Shown here piece after piece: positions 1 to 6,621 of a DNA stretch of 9,053 bases; position 1 is the first letter of the stretch; the number at the start of each line of letters is the position of its first letter. A program made the position numbers and the translations under genes. The notes beneath the pieces are model-generated. The model was not told the DNA's origin and did no database searches. It saw nothing but the letters and a program-made list of their open reading frames with translations. Source of the stretch: an uncultured Oscillospiraceae bacterium (lineage in GTDB: Bacteria; Bacillota; Clostridia; Oscillospirales; Acutalibacteraceae); the NCBI GenBank assembly GCA_902461995.1, contig CABQAA010000062.1:1-9053 (forward strand), read 5' to 3'.

Positions 1-1654
1 CGGCCGGTTCGCCCACCCCGATGAACCCGCCGCCGTTATAGATGTAACGGCGTACAGCGGTGAGGATGGTCTCGTCCGCCCAGTTGTCGCCGCCCGTCCA
101 GGCGGTGTCCCCGTCCCCGACGTTTAAAATCACATCGAAAGAGGCAAGCAACGTGGGATCCTCCCGGATATCATCGAAGCTGATAAACTGCACGTCGAAG
201 GGGGCACCGCTGAGCACTTCGATCACACCGGCATAGGAGTAGTTCGGCTTCTGATACAGGGCGTGATGCACCATATGGTTGCCCCAGGCCCGCATTTTGC
301 CCCAGGAGCTGAGCACCGCCACCCGCCCGACACAGTAGGGCACAGCGCCTTTGACGTGGCTATAAAGGGTGCGGAATTCATTGCACACGCTCTCGATATA
401 GTCGATAAAATCCGGGAGTTCCAGGGCGAGCTTGAGATAACCGCCGTACCCAATCCGGTCGATGGGCTGACGCAGGATGGCGCGCCTTGCCGTGACCCAG
501 TTGATCTTGGCTTCCCGGACGGGATCGCCGCCCTCATGGAAGGTGTCGGGGAAGAAATAGGGCAGAAACCGCCCTTCGGTATAGCGGACACCCGGGATGT
601 CGCTGATGAGGCGGAGGGTGGCGCCGTTGCCGACGCTGCCCACCACGGCGTCGAGACCGATGGTGCGGAATTCCTCCAAAAACGGCTCGGTGCCGATCCA
701 ATGATCGCCCAAAAACATCATGGCTTCCTTGCCGTATTCATGGGTGATGTCCACCATCTCTTTGGCGAGCTTCGCGACCTCCCGCCGCTGGAACACCTGA
801 AAATCGCGGAATTCTTTAGACGGCACCCGGTAAGTGTTGTTCATATATCCCTGGTCGATGATGTATTCCGGCCGGAAGGGATAGCCCACCTCTTTTTCAA
901 ACTGCTCGAGGATATATGGGCTGACGCTGGCCGAATAACCGTACCAATCCACGTATTTTTCCCGGGCGAGTTCGTCGAACAGCAGGGTGAATTGATGGAA
1001 GAAAGTGGTGTAGCGGATGACGTCCACATACGGATGTTCCTCGATAAAACGGCGCAGGCGTTTCATAGTGAACTCCCGCGTTTTGGGCTGGCGGACGTCG
1101 AAGGTGATCTGGTGCTCCACCCCCTGCCACCCGTTGGTGACGGCATTGTACATATGGACCGGATCCCACATAATATAGGCGAGAAAGCTGACAGAATACT
1201 GGTGATAGGGCGCCGTATCGATTACGACATCGCCCGTTTCCCTGTCATATCGCCAGGAGGACACCGGCACCGGCTCGCCGGTCGTGCGGTCCATGACCTC
1301 CCACCAGCGGGCGATATCATCGCGGTCGTTGACGGCGAGCATATCGGGATAGAGATGGTCCATCAGGTGGATCCGGAGGCTCTCCCCCTCCGCGGTGTGA
1401 AAAGCGGTGCTGATATACATCTGCTGAATTTCGTCCGGGTTTGCTCTAGCCCAGTCGTTGTCCTTGCGGGTGGTGTAGTAGGTGGAGTACACCTTCGCAT
1501 TCACGCCGCGCAGCTCGTCCGGGAAATCGGTGCCGTCGCAGTCGCGGATGGCGTCCGCACCCAGGCGGCGGACGAGATCGAGCGTCTCAGGAACCACGTC
1601 CACATCGGTGGGGATCGTGACCCGTCCGGTGATGTTTTCGTCTGGTTGCCTCAT
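1..1654 (-). CDS. gnpA: GH112 beta-1,3-galactosyl-N-acetylhexosamine (or related beta-galactoside) phosphorylase, 3' end outside window
   Basis: Cytoplasmic enzyme that cleaves a beta-galactosyl disaccharide with phosphate, giving alpha-galactose 1-phosphate plus N-acetylhexosamine (or rhamnose in some family members). The visible 551 residues align by eye with Bifidobacterium longum lacto-N-biose phosphorylase along their whole length: LGADAIRDCDGT near 31-42, SFLAYIMWDPVHMYN near 156-170, RYTTFFHQFTLLFDE near 214-228, FLGDHWIGTEPF at 314-325, and RYTEGRFLPYFFPDTFHEG further on. Asp317 corresponds to the known general acid Asp313 of the Bifidobacterium enzyme. The TIM barrel is followed by the start of the glutamine-amidotransferase-like domain (GGGFIGVGEP at the edge). 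Roughly 170-200 C-terminal residues are missing from the window. The start is set by AAGGGG about 9 bases upstream. It is the last visible gene of the sugar-transport operon. Family membership is very secure; the acceptor sugar is not settled. Confidence 0.93.
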   Translation of the reverse strand, partial: MRQPDENITGRVTIPTDVDVVPETLDLVRRLGADAIRDCDGTDFPDELRGVNAKVYSTYYTTRKDNDWARANPDEIQQMYISTAFHTAEGESLRIHLMDHLYPDMLAVNDRDDIARWWEVMDRTTGEPVPVSSWRYDRETGDVVIDTAPYHQYSVSFLAYIMWDPVHMYNAVTNGWQGVEHQITFDVRQPKTREFTMKRLRRFIEEHPYVDVIRYTTFFHQFTLLFDELAREKYVDWYGYSASVSPYILEQFEKEVGYPFRPEYIIDQGYMNNTYRVPSKEFRDFQVFQRREVAKLAKEMVDITHEYGKEAMMFLGDHWIGTEPFLEEFRTIGLDAVVGSVGNGATLRLISDIPGVRYTEGRFLPYFFPDTFHEGGDPVREAKINWVTARRAILRQPIDRIGYGGYLKLALELPDFIDYIESVCNEFRTLYSHVKGAVPYCVGRVAVLSSWGKMRAWGNHMVHHALYQKPNYSYAGVIEVLSGAPFDVQFISFDDIREDPTLLASFDVILNVGDGDTAWTGGDNWADETILTAVRRYIYNGGGFIGVGEPA

Positions 1655-1847
1655 GATGGATATCCCCTTTCTGCGGGCCGGTCAGCCGCTTCAATTTGGG
1701 TGTCAAACTTAAAATCTAACACAAACATACCGATACCGTTGCCTTACTGGCTAGTAAAATAATCCATTTCCTCTATAAAAAAGCCGCATTTTAACAAGCC
1801 TATGCCTTTTAGGGGGCATAGGCCCGCCGTTATCGCATGAAGCGGAG
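1655..1847 (-). other. 193-bp gap before the phosphorylase gene with a 9-bp stem-loop
   Basis: This gap is much longer than the 12-bp and 20-bp gaps between the two genes upstream of it. It holds a perfect inverted repeat (GCCTATGCC at 1798-1806 and GGCATAGGC at 1815-1823, loop of 8). On the transcribed strand TTGTT follows, and only later a run of six T. It also holds the imperfect palindrome TTACTGGCTAGTAA at 1744-1757. A TTGACA-like hexamer lies near 1704-1709 on the minus strand, but no matching -10 is evident. The hairpin may be a leaky terminator or an RNA processing/stability element that separates expression of the enzyme from the transporter. Confidence 0.5.
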
Positions 1848-2036
1848 TTACTTTTTCGGTTTTTTATCCCCCCGGGTGTAGCGCCGGTTGTACAGATACA
1901 GCAGGGCGAGCAGACCCGCAAGGCCGAGCAGCATGACCCCGATCCAGGGCAGGCCGCGGAACCGCTGGCCGACGATGATGAGCGCCATGCAGCCGATGAA
2001 AGCGGCCAGCGCGAGAAGTCCTTTGAGCCACGTCAT
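1848..2036 (-). CDS. small two-helix membrane protein of the sugar ABC operon (possibly DUF6903 family)
   Basis: A 62-residue protein with two predicted membrane helices (about residues 3-23 and 29-49) and a strongly basic tail (NRRYTRGDKKPKK). The start is supported by AAGGAGG 7 bases upstream. The gene begins 20 bp after the second permease stop and lies before the phosphorylase gene, so it is almost surely co-transcribed. The pattern IIVGQ, MLLGLAGLL, LYLYNRRY resembles the small DUF6903-type proteins that I recall accompanying clostridial sugar transporters; that family name is from memory and unchecked. Function is unknown. Its position suggests an accessory or assembly subunit of the permease pair, with the positive-inside rule placing the basic tail in the cytoplasm. 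That it is a real gene is well supported; any role is inference. Confidence 0.82.
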   Translation of the reverse strand: MTWLKGLLALAAFIGCMALIIVGQRFRGLPWIGVMLLGLAGLLALLYLYNRRYTRGDKKPKK

Positions 2037-2056
2037 ACGAGTTCCTCCTTTTCCGG

Positions 2057-2983
2057 TCAGCCCTTGACACCGCCGACGGTCATCCCTTGGGTCAGCTTCT
2101 TCTGCACGATCATATACAGGATGAGGGTGGGCAGCATGACCATCACGAGTCCGGCATACATCTGTCCGTACTGTGCCGCTGCGTTCTGCGCCTTCATCAG
2201 GTTCATCAGCCCGACCGGCAGGGTGCGGTAATCGCCGCTCATCAGGGTCATGGAGATGATATATTCATTCCAGAAGGACAGAAAATTGAATAGGATCACG
2301 GTGATGATGCTGGGTTTCGCCATAGGGAAGATGATCTTTACCATGGTGCGGAAATACCCGCTGCCATCCACATAGGCGGCTTCCTCAAAATCCTTCGGCA
2401 GGGTTTGGAAATAGCTCGAAAGCAGGTAAATCGTAAAAGGCAGTGCGGTGGAGGCGTAAATCAGGGCCAGAATAAAGCGGTTATTTAAGAAAAACCCTTC
2501 GCCGAAGATCTGATAAACCGGGCTGCCCGGTTCGACTCCCAGCATTTCAAGCAGTCCCGCGAGCCCCTTGTTGCCGTCCACCAGCATGAGAAAGATCGGC
2601 ACCACGATATAGTTAACGTTGATGAACAGCCCGCCCATGAAACAGGTGTTGAGCAGCTTCCGCCCGCGGAATTTATACCGGGCGAGCACATAGGCGGCGG
2701 GCAGGGCCACGACGAGCAGAATGGCGAGGGCCATCGCCGTGACGATAATGGAATTCAAGAAATACGCGCCCATGTTCGCCTTGTTGAAGGCGTCGATGAA
2801 ATTCTGAAAATGGAAACCCTTGGGCAGCGCCCAGGGATCGCCGTAGAATTCGCTGTTTTCCTTGACCGAGGCCATGAACGCCCAGCCGACCGGTACGACG
2901 ATGGAGATGGCAAATACGATCAGAACGACGAAAATGAACAGTTTATACAGGGTATCTGCGCTGAAGCCTTTTCGTTGTTTCAT
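2057..2983 (-). CDS. carbohydrate ABC transporter permease, MalG/UgpE-like (CUT1)
   Basis: Inner-membrane subunit of a binding-protein-dependent sugar importer, 308 residues, slightly longer than the usual 270-290. Hydrophobic segments lie near residues 12-36, 76-102, 114-138, 163-190, 225-245 and 272-293, matching six helices. The cytoplasmic EAA loop that contacts the ATPase is clear: EAAYVDGSGYFRTMVK followed by IIFP, with the conserved Gly. ATG is preceded by AAGGGGGG about 7 bases upstream; this ribosome binding site overlaps the stop codon of the preceding permease gene (12-bp gap), implying translational coupling. It pairs with the permease at 2996-3886. The family is secure; the transported sugar is inferred from the neighbouring GH112 enzyme. 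Confidence 0.95.
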   Translation of the reverse strand: MKQRKGFSADTLYKLFIFVVLIVFAISIVVPVGWAFMASVKENSEFYGDPWALPKGFHFQNFIDAFNKANMGAYFLNSIIVTAMALAILLVVALPAAYVLARYKFRGRKLLNTCFMGGLFINVNYIVVPIFLMLVDGNKGLAGLLEMLGVEPGSPVYQIFGEGFFLNNRFILALIYASTALPFTIYLLSSYFQTLPKDFEEAAYVDGSGYFRTMVKIIFPMAKPSIITVILFNFLSFWNEYIISMTLMSGDYRTLPVGLMNLMKAQNAAAQYGQMYAGLVMVMLPTLILYMIVQKKLTQGMTVGGVKG

Positions 2984-2995
2984 GCCGATCCCCCC

Positions 2996-3886
2996 TTAGT
3001 ATTCGAGCGGTTCGCGCTTTGTCACGGCGTTGACCACGGCCGCGAGCGCGAAGGAGAACAGGAACACCACCACACCGATGGCCATACCGTAGCCATAAGA
3101 CGAGTTGGTGTACGCCTGTGTATACATATAGCTTAAGAAGACCTCGGTGGACCCGTCGGGGCCGCCGTTGGTCATGGCCTTGACGAGCAGGAAACTCAAG
3201 TTGATGTTGCTGATGATGAAGAAGGTCAGCGTGGTGCGGATGTTGGTCCAGATCAGCGGAATGGTGATGGTAAAGAACTGACGGAAACGGCCCGCGCCCT
3301 CCAGCCCGGCGCTTTCATACAGGCTTTCGGGAACGGCGGACATGCTCGCCATATACATAACCATATAATAGCCGATGGCCTGCCATACCAAGGCCCCCGC
3401 CAGGCTGAAGATGACCAGCTTCTGATCACCCAGCCACAAAATGGGATCGTCCAAGTTGGTGAACAAGCCGATGATGCTGTTGAGCAGGCCCCGCTTGGCG
3501 TCGAAAATCGCATTGAAAATCGCCGCGATAACAACCACCGACAGAATATTCGGGATGTAGAAGATCACACGGAACAAGCCCTTGCCCGGAACCTTTTCCC
3601 GCACGAGGATGCTGGCGAAAATCAGGGAGAGGGCAAATGTCACCACCGTTACCAGCACAATGAGCAGGACGGTGTTCTGGAAAGAACGCAGAAATTTCTC
3701 GTCGGACATCAGGGTCTTAAAATTTTTCAGGCCGACAAAGGTTTTCTCATCGGAATAGCCGCCCCACTTATAAAGCGACATCCAAAAAACTTGCAGGGTG
3801 GGGATGACCATGAAAATGACGAACAGCACGGTCGCCGGAATGACGCACAAGGCGGCAAAGCGGCCTTGCCCCCGTAATTTACGCAT
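2996..3886 (-). CDS. carbohydrate ABC transporter permease, MalF/LacF/UgpA-like (CUT1)
   Basis: First permease subunit of the sugar importer, 296 residues when started at MRKLRGQGRF. The frame stays open for 32 more codons upstream, but that stretch is Arg/Pro-rich and lacks a ribosome binding site, whereas AAGGAGG lies about 9 bases before this ATG. The N-terminal helix (RFAALCVIPATVLFVIF) and five further hydrophobic segments are visible. The EAA loop is present in slightly altered form, ESAGLEGAGRFRQFF followed by TITIP, with the key Gly kept. A 106-bp gap with a GC-rich stem-loop separates it from the binding-protein gene upstream; the second permease follows after 12 bp. It presumably forms a heterodimer with that permease and uses an ATPase encoded elsewhere, since none is seen here. 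Confidence 0.95.
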   Translation of the reverse strand: MRKLRGQGRFAALCVIPATVLFVIFMVIPTLQVFWMSLYKWGGYSDEKTFVGLKNFKTLMSDEKFLRSFQNTVLLIVLVTVVTFALSLIFASILVREKVPGKGLFRVIFYIPNILSVVVIAAIFNAIFDAKRGLLNSIIGLFTNLDDPILWLGDQKLVIFSLAGALVWQAIGYYMVMYMASMSAVPESLYESAGLEGAGRFRQFFTITIPLIWTNIRTTLTFFIISNINLSFLLVKAMTNGGPDGSTEVFLSYMYTQAYTNSSYGYGMAIGVVVFLFSFALAAVVNAVTKREPLEY

Positions 3887-3948
3887 GGGGGGACACCTCC
3901 TTCTTCTGTGAGAACGGATCCGGAACAAGTTAAAACAAGAGCGGGTCC

Positions 3949-3973
3949 GGGCGACCGGTCCGACCGGCCGCCC
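3949..3973 (-). promoter_or_regulatory. intercistronic stem-loop between binding-protein and permease genes
   Basis: GGGCGACCGG at 3949-3958 pairs with CCGGCCGCCC at 3964-3973 (9 of 10 pairs, loop of 5), and one further C-G pair can be added outside. On the transcribed strand the following bases are only moderately T-rich (CTCTTGTTTT begins about 9 bases on), so full termination is unlikely. Such hairpins after solute-binding-protein genes, as in malE-malF, stabilise the upstream mRNA or attenuate read-through, so that binding protein exceeds permease. That role is inferred from position and shape. Confidence 0.55.
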
Positions 3974-3992
3974 GCCCGCCACATGATTGGAT

Positions 3993-5333
3993 TTACTTTA
4001 GGGCGCCGCGGAGCTTATTGCTCGCGTCGATGATGCCGGCCTTCCACTGATCAACGGTCTTGTCGCCGCTGACCACACTGTTGAAGGAATTGAACGCCGC
4101 GTCCGCGATGCTCACGCCCTCGACCGGGTCGGTGGTGGCGAAAGCGCCCATGGCCGCTTTCGCACCGCTGTCATAGATGCTGTAGAACATCTTGTTCTCG
4201 CCTTCGAGCAGGGAGCTGGCTGTTTTGATGGGCTGAACAGCCGGGCCTTTACCTTCGGCCTTGCCGGAGGTGGCGAAAACTTCGGCGGCTTTGTCGGAGT
4301 ACAAAAACGCCATGAAACGGTCGGCAAGTTCCGGATTCTTCGCTTTTTTCGGGCTCCACAGCTGCTCAAAGAAGGTGTAGGAATACCGGTCTCCGTCCCC
4401 GATGGCCGGCAGGGCGGTGAAGCCCCACTGGAATCCTTCGGCCCGCGGCGCATCGGCCATCTCGCCGGTCACCCAGGTGCCGTTCGGCATAAACAGAGCT
4501 TTATTGTCCAGAATAAGCTGCTGGTTCTTCTGATAGTTGTCGTCGTTCGCATTGGCAACCGTGGTCTTTTCGGTGTAGGAAGCGAGCTTCGCCATTACCT
4601 CAAACACCTTGGCTGCTTCGGGCGTATCCCAAATGCCCTCGGCGTAATGGGTAGCCTTTTCAAAGAACTCGGGGCCGCCCGCTTCCATCAGCATGGCATA
4701 GAAGAAGGCGTCGAAATAACCGGCGGTCGGATAGGTGAAGAGCGCAATCCCTTCGGCTTTGGCCTTTTCACCGAGCTCCCACATCTCGTCCCAGTTGGTG
4801 GGAACGGCCCAGCCTTTGGACTGGAACAGACCGGCGTTGTAGAACAGGCCGCAGGGGCCATAGAACATGGGGGCCAGATACGTTTTGCCGTCGGAATAGG
4901 GATTGGTGATCGAGGTGTCCAGGAATCCGGGAACGATTTTATCCCGTACCTTGACGTTTTCGCCCGGCACCGTCATGTCGAGCATGCCAGTCAGGTCGCG
5001 CAGGCTGTTTTCCTTAGTCATGGTCTCGGTCAACGCCTTGTCACGGCCAACGCCCAGATGGACAACATCCGGATAATCACCGGACTTCATCAGGGGACTG
5101 ATGACATCTTCCAGGTTTTTGTCGATGGTCAGTTCCACTTTCACGCCTTCGTTGGCTTCCTCAAACGCTTTGGCAATATCTTTCCAGATCTGCGTGCCAT
5201 AGGCGGATTCGAGCACAGCCACTTTCAGGACCTTTTGGGATGATCCGGATTCGCTAGACTCAGGTGCTTTACAGCCTGCCAGCACGCCGAGCATCATGAC
5301 CGATGCCAACCCGATGGACAACACTTTTTTCAT
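3993..5333 (-). CDS. sugar ABC transporter solute-binding lipoprotein (CUT1, cluster 1)
   Basis: A 446-residue extracellular substrate-binding protein, first gene of the transport operon. The N-terminus is a lipoprotein signal: MKK, a hydrophobic core, then LAGC with the lipidated Cys at residue 21, followed by a Ser-rich linker. The mature part has the usual cluster-1 pattern: VLKVAVLESAYGTQIWKDIA, AFEEANEGVKVEL, PDVVHLG near the first domain crossing, TYLAPMFYGPCGLFYNAGLF, WDEMWELGEKAK, and LADRFMAFLYSDKAAEVFA near the C-terminal third. The start is fixed by AAGGAGG about 6 bases upstream. The overall look recalls N-acetylglucosamine/chitobiose (NgcE-like) binding proteins, which would suit a HexNAc-containing disaccharide, but that comparison is from memory. 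Its promoter and putative regulator sites lie immediately upstream. Confidence 0.95.
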   Translation of the reverse strand: MKKVLSIGLASVMMLGVLAGCKAPESSESGSSQKVLKVAVLESAYGTQIWKDIAKAFEEANEGVKVELTIDKNLEDVISPLMKSGDYPDVVHLGVGRDKALTETMTKENSLRDLTGMLDMTVPGENVKVRDKIVPGFLDTSITNPYSDGKTYLAPMFYGPCGLFYNAGLFQSKGWAVPTNWDEMWELGEKAKAEGIALFTYPTAGYFDAFFYAMLMEAGGPEFFEKATHYAEGIWDTPEAAKVFEVMAKLASYTEKTTVANANDDNYQKNQQLILDNKALFMPNGTWVTGEMADAPRAEGFQWGFTALPAIGDGDRYSYTFFEQLWSPKKAKNPELADRFMAFLYSDKAAEVFATSGKAEGKGPAVQPIKTASSLLEGENKMFYSIYDSGAKAAMGAFATTDPVEGVSIADAAFNSFNSVVSGDKTVDQWKAGIIDASNKLRGALK

Positions 5334-5404
5334 GGTAATCCTCCTTCGTTTGGGTTTCCCAGGAGTGGAACACCCCCGGACGGTTGTGAAGTTTCGTCTC
5401 TTTT

Positions 5405-5432
5405 AGTATATCGGAATTCCAGTGCCATTCAA
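5405..5432 (-). promoter_or_regulatory. promoter of the sugar-transport/phosphorylase operon
   Basis: On the minus strand TTGAAT (5432-5427) and TATACT (5410-5405) are separated by 16 bp, a good sigma-A-type match. Transcription would start near 5398, giving a leader of about 65 nt before the binding-protein ATG at 5333. The imperfect -35 fits a promoter that needs an activator. Confidence 0.7.
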
Positions 5433-5436
5433 GGGA

Positions 5437-5464
5437 TATATTGCTCGTCTTTTTATTTATATTG
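5437..5464 (-). promoter_or_regulatory. candidate AraC-family activator site: two CAATATA repeats 21 bp apart
   Basis: CAATATA occurs on the minus strand at 5443-5437 and again at 5464-5458, exactly 21 bp apart and in the same orientation. The nearer copy ends 4 bp upstream of the -35 hexamer. Two direct half-sites two helical turns apart beside the -35 is the known geometry of AraC-type activation. A related ATATAAA lies a further 22 bp upstream (5484-5478). The region is AT-rich, so a chance match cannot be excluded. Confidence 0.45.
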
Positions 5465-5605
5465 TGTTTTTCGTTGTTTTATATAATTTTTTCGAACAAA
5501 TACCATATCTTTGGTCTATGATTATAATTTCCCATGACAGGCAGAGAAATCCACCCCTATTATGCCCATAGAATACGCATTTTATGAAAATATTTTTTAT
5601 ATAAC

Positions 5606-5634
5606 TTGTCAATCCGTACGATATAGAGTATACT
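5606..5634 (+). promoter_or_regulatory. promoter of the AraC-family regulator gene
   Basis: TTGTCA (5606-5611) and TATACT (5629-5634) with an ideal 17-bp spacer. The transcription start would fall near 5641, giving a leader of about 78 nt before the chosen ATG at 5719. This is the best promoter match in the window and suggests steady, activator-independent expression of the regulator. Confidence 0.8.
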
Positions 5635-5696
5635 GATTTTAAAAGAACATGCGCAATGAATCCTATAAATCGCAAAAAATCACAGGAGAACCCAGC

Positions 5697-5765
5697 ATGG
5701 GATGTGAGGGGGAGGCACATGAGCAATCATCTCTATACGATCGCCGAAAATCAACACCATGTTGA
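5697..5765 (+). CDS. possible 22-codon leader peptide overlapping the regulator start
   Basis: A short frame starts at ATG 5697 with AGGAGA about 7 bases upstream, encodes MGCEGEAHEQSSLYDRRKST plus Pro-Cys, and stops at TGA 5763-5765, some 45 bp inside the regulator gene in a different frame. Both the start context and the placement in the leader of the promoter at 5606-5634 are reasonable, so ribosomes might translate it and modulate regulator synthesis. It may equally be chance. No similarity is recognised. Confidence 0.25.
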   Translation: MGCEGEAHEQSSLYDRRKSTPC

Positions 5766-6570
5766 AACCCGTTTGCTGTATGTCACTTCGGCGAAATACG
5801 AAGGGGATTGGCACAGCACCCCGCATTCCCACCATTTTTCCGAATTCTTTTATGTGCTTGGCGGCCGCGGCCGGTTTCTTGTCGATTCCCAAATGTTTGA
5901 CGTGGAGGAACACGATCTCGTCATTGTCAATCCGCATGTCGCGCACACGGAGATGTCTCGCCAGAGCAGCCCGCTCGAGTATATCGCCCTGGGGATCGAA
6001 GGTGTCTGTTTCACCTTCGATCAGCCCGGGGCCGATGAGAACTACCGCCTGTTTCATTATAAGGACAAGCCAATGTCCTCCCGGCAGGAATTCCTGTCCT
6101 ATCTGCATGCGCTGCTGCGTGAAGCGGAGAAAAACGACGCCTATAGCGAGGAGGTCTGTCAGAATCTCCTGGAAGTGCTCATGATCATTATGATGCGGCA
6201 TTCCGAATTCACGTTATCGGTAATGCCGTCCAAAAAAGCCAACCTGGCCTGCGCGCAGGTTAAACGGTACATCGACAGCCATTTCCGCGAACCGCTGTCG
6301 CTTCATGATCTGGCGGGTTTGGTTCATGTGAACAAGTACCATCTGGTGCATACCTTCACGGCAGATTACGGTCTCTCTCCCATTCAGTATCTCATCTCCC
6401 GCCGGGTGGACGAGAGTAAGAGTCTGCTGCGCACCACCGACCATTCCATCGCGCAGATCGCCTCGATTTCCGGTTTTTCCTCCCAGTCCTATTTTGCCCA
6501 GACGTTCCAGAAATTCATGGGGATGAGCCCCACACAGTACCGCCGTCAGAGCCGGCCGACGGATTCCTAA
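5719..6570 (+). CDS. AraC-family transcriptional regulator with N-terminal cupin
   Basis: DNA-binding regulator of 283 residues, transcribed away from the sugar operon it probably controls. Residues about 30-85 form the AraC-type cupin/arabinose-binding fold (HSHHFSEFFYVLGGRGRF, then VIVNPHVAHTE). Residues about 181-279 are the double helix-turn-helix domain, with SLHDLAGLVHVNKYHLVHTF as the first HTH and SIAQIASISGFSSQSYFAQT as the second, ending in the typical GMSPTQYRR. The start at MSNHLYT is preferred because GAGGGGGAGG lies just upstream; an in-frame ATG at 5656 would add 21 residues but has no ribosome binding site and sits close to the expected transcription start. Likely ligand is the imported disaccharide or a breakdown product; that, and activation of the operon, are inferred from the divergent arrangement. 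Confidence 0.93.
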   Translation: MSNHLYTIAENQHHVETRLLYVTSAKYEGDWHSTPHSHHFSEFFYVLGGRGRFLVDSQMFDVEEHDLVIVNPHVAHTEMSRQSSPLEYIALGIEGVCFTFDQPGADENYRLFHYKDKPMSSRQEFLSYLHALLREAEKNDAYSEEVCQNLLEVLMIIMMRHSEFTLSVMPSKKANLACAQVKRYIDSHFREPLSLHDLAGLVHVNKYHLVHTFTADYGLSPIQYLISRRVDESKSLLRTTDHSIAQIASISGFSSQSYFAQTFQKFMGMSPTQYRRQSRPTDS

Positions 6571-6574
6571 AGCC

Positions 6575-6614
6575 AAACAGCCGGAGCCGTTTTTGAACGG
6601 CTCCGGCTGTTTTT
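6575..6614 (+). terminator. intrinsic terminator of the AraC-family gene
   Basis: A perfect 17-bp stem (6575-6591 with 6596-6612; core CAGCCGGAGCCG) closed by a 4-nt loop and ending in five T (6610-6614), 4 bp after the stop codon. It is very strong on the plus strand. On the minus strand only TTT follows the stem, so it may also slow transcripts from the convergent operon. Confidence 0.95.
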
Positions 6615-6621
6615 ACTTCTT

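Larger units (their letters stand above)
5334..5718. other. divergent intergenic region, 385 bp, no gene
   Basis: AT-rich control region between the transport operon and the regulator gene. It contains one convincing promoter for each direction, the 21-bp-spaced repeats, and a possible leader reading frame near the regulator start. No RNA gene or riboswitch is recognised in it. Confidence 0.75.

Noticed and set aside
263..1762. Long open frame on the plus strand opposite the phosphorylase
   Set aside because: It is the antisense shadow of a secure GH112 gene; its product has no recognisable domain and no ribosome binding site.
1765..1810. Separate promoter for the phosphorylase (TTGTTA with TATAGA)
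   Set aside because: The spacer is only 14 bp and no better pair was found in the gap.
3887..3982. Longer N-terminus for the first permease
   Set aside because: The extra 32 residues are Arg/Pro-rich, overlap the GC-rich stem-loop and lack a start signal, whereas AAGGAGG precedes the ATG at 3886.
4647..5243. Plus-strand open frame of 198 codons inside the binding-protein gene
   Set aside because: Antisense to a well-supported lipoprotein gene; His/Gly/Phe-rich content is typical of a reversed coding strand.
5457..5726. Minus-strand open frame of 89 codons across the divergent promoter region
   Set aside because: It covers both promoters, is Phe/Ile/Tyr-rich as expected of AT-rich DNA, and has no start context.
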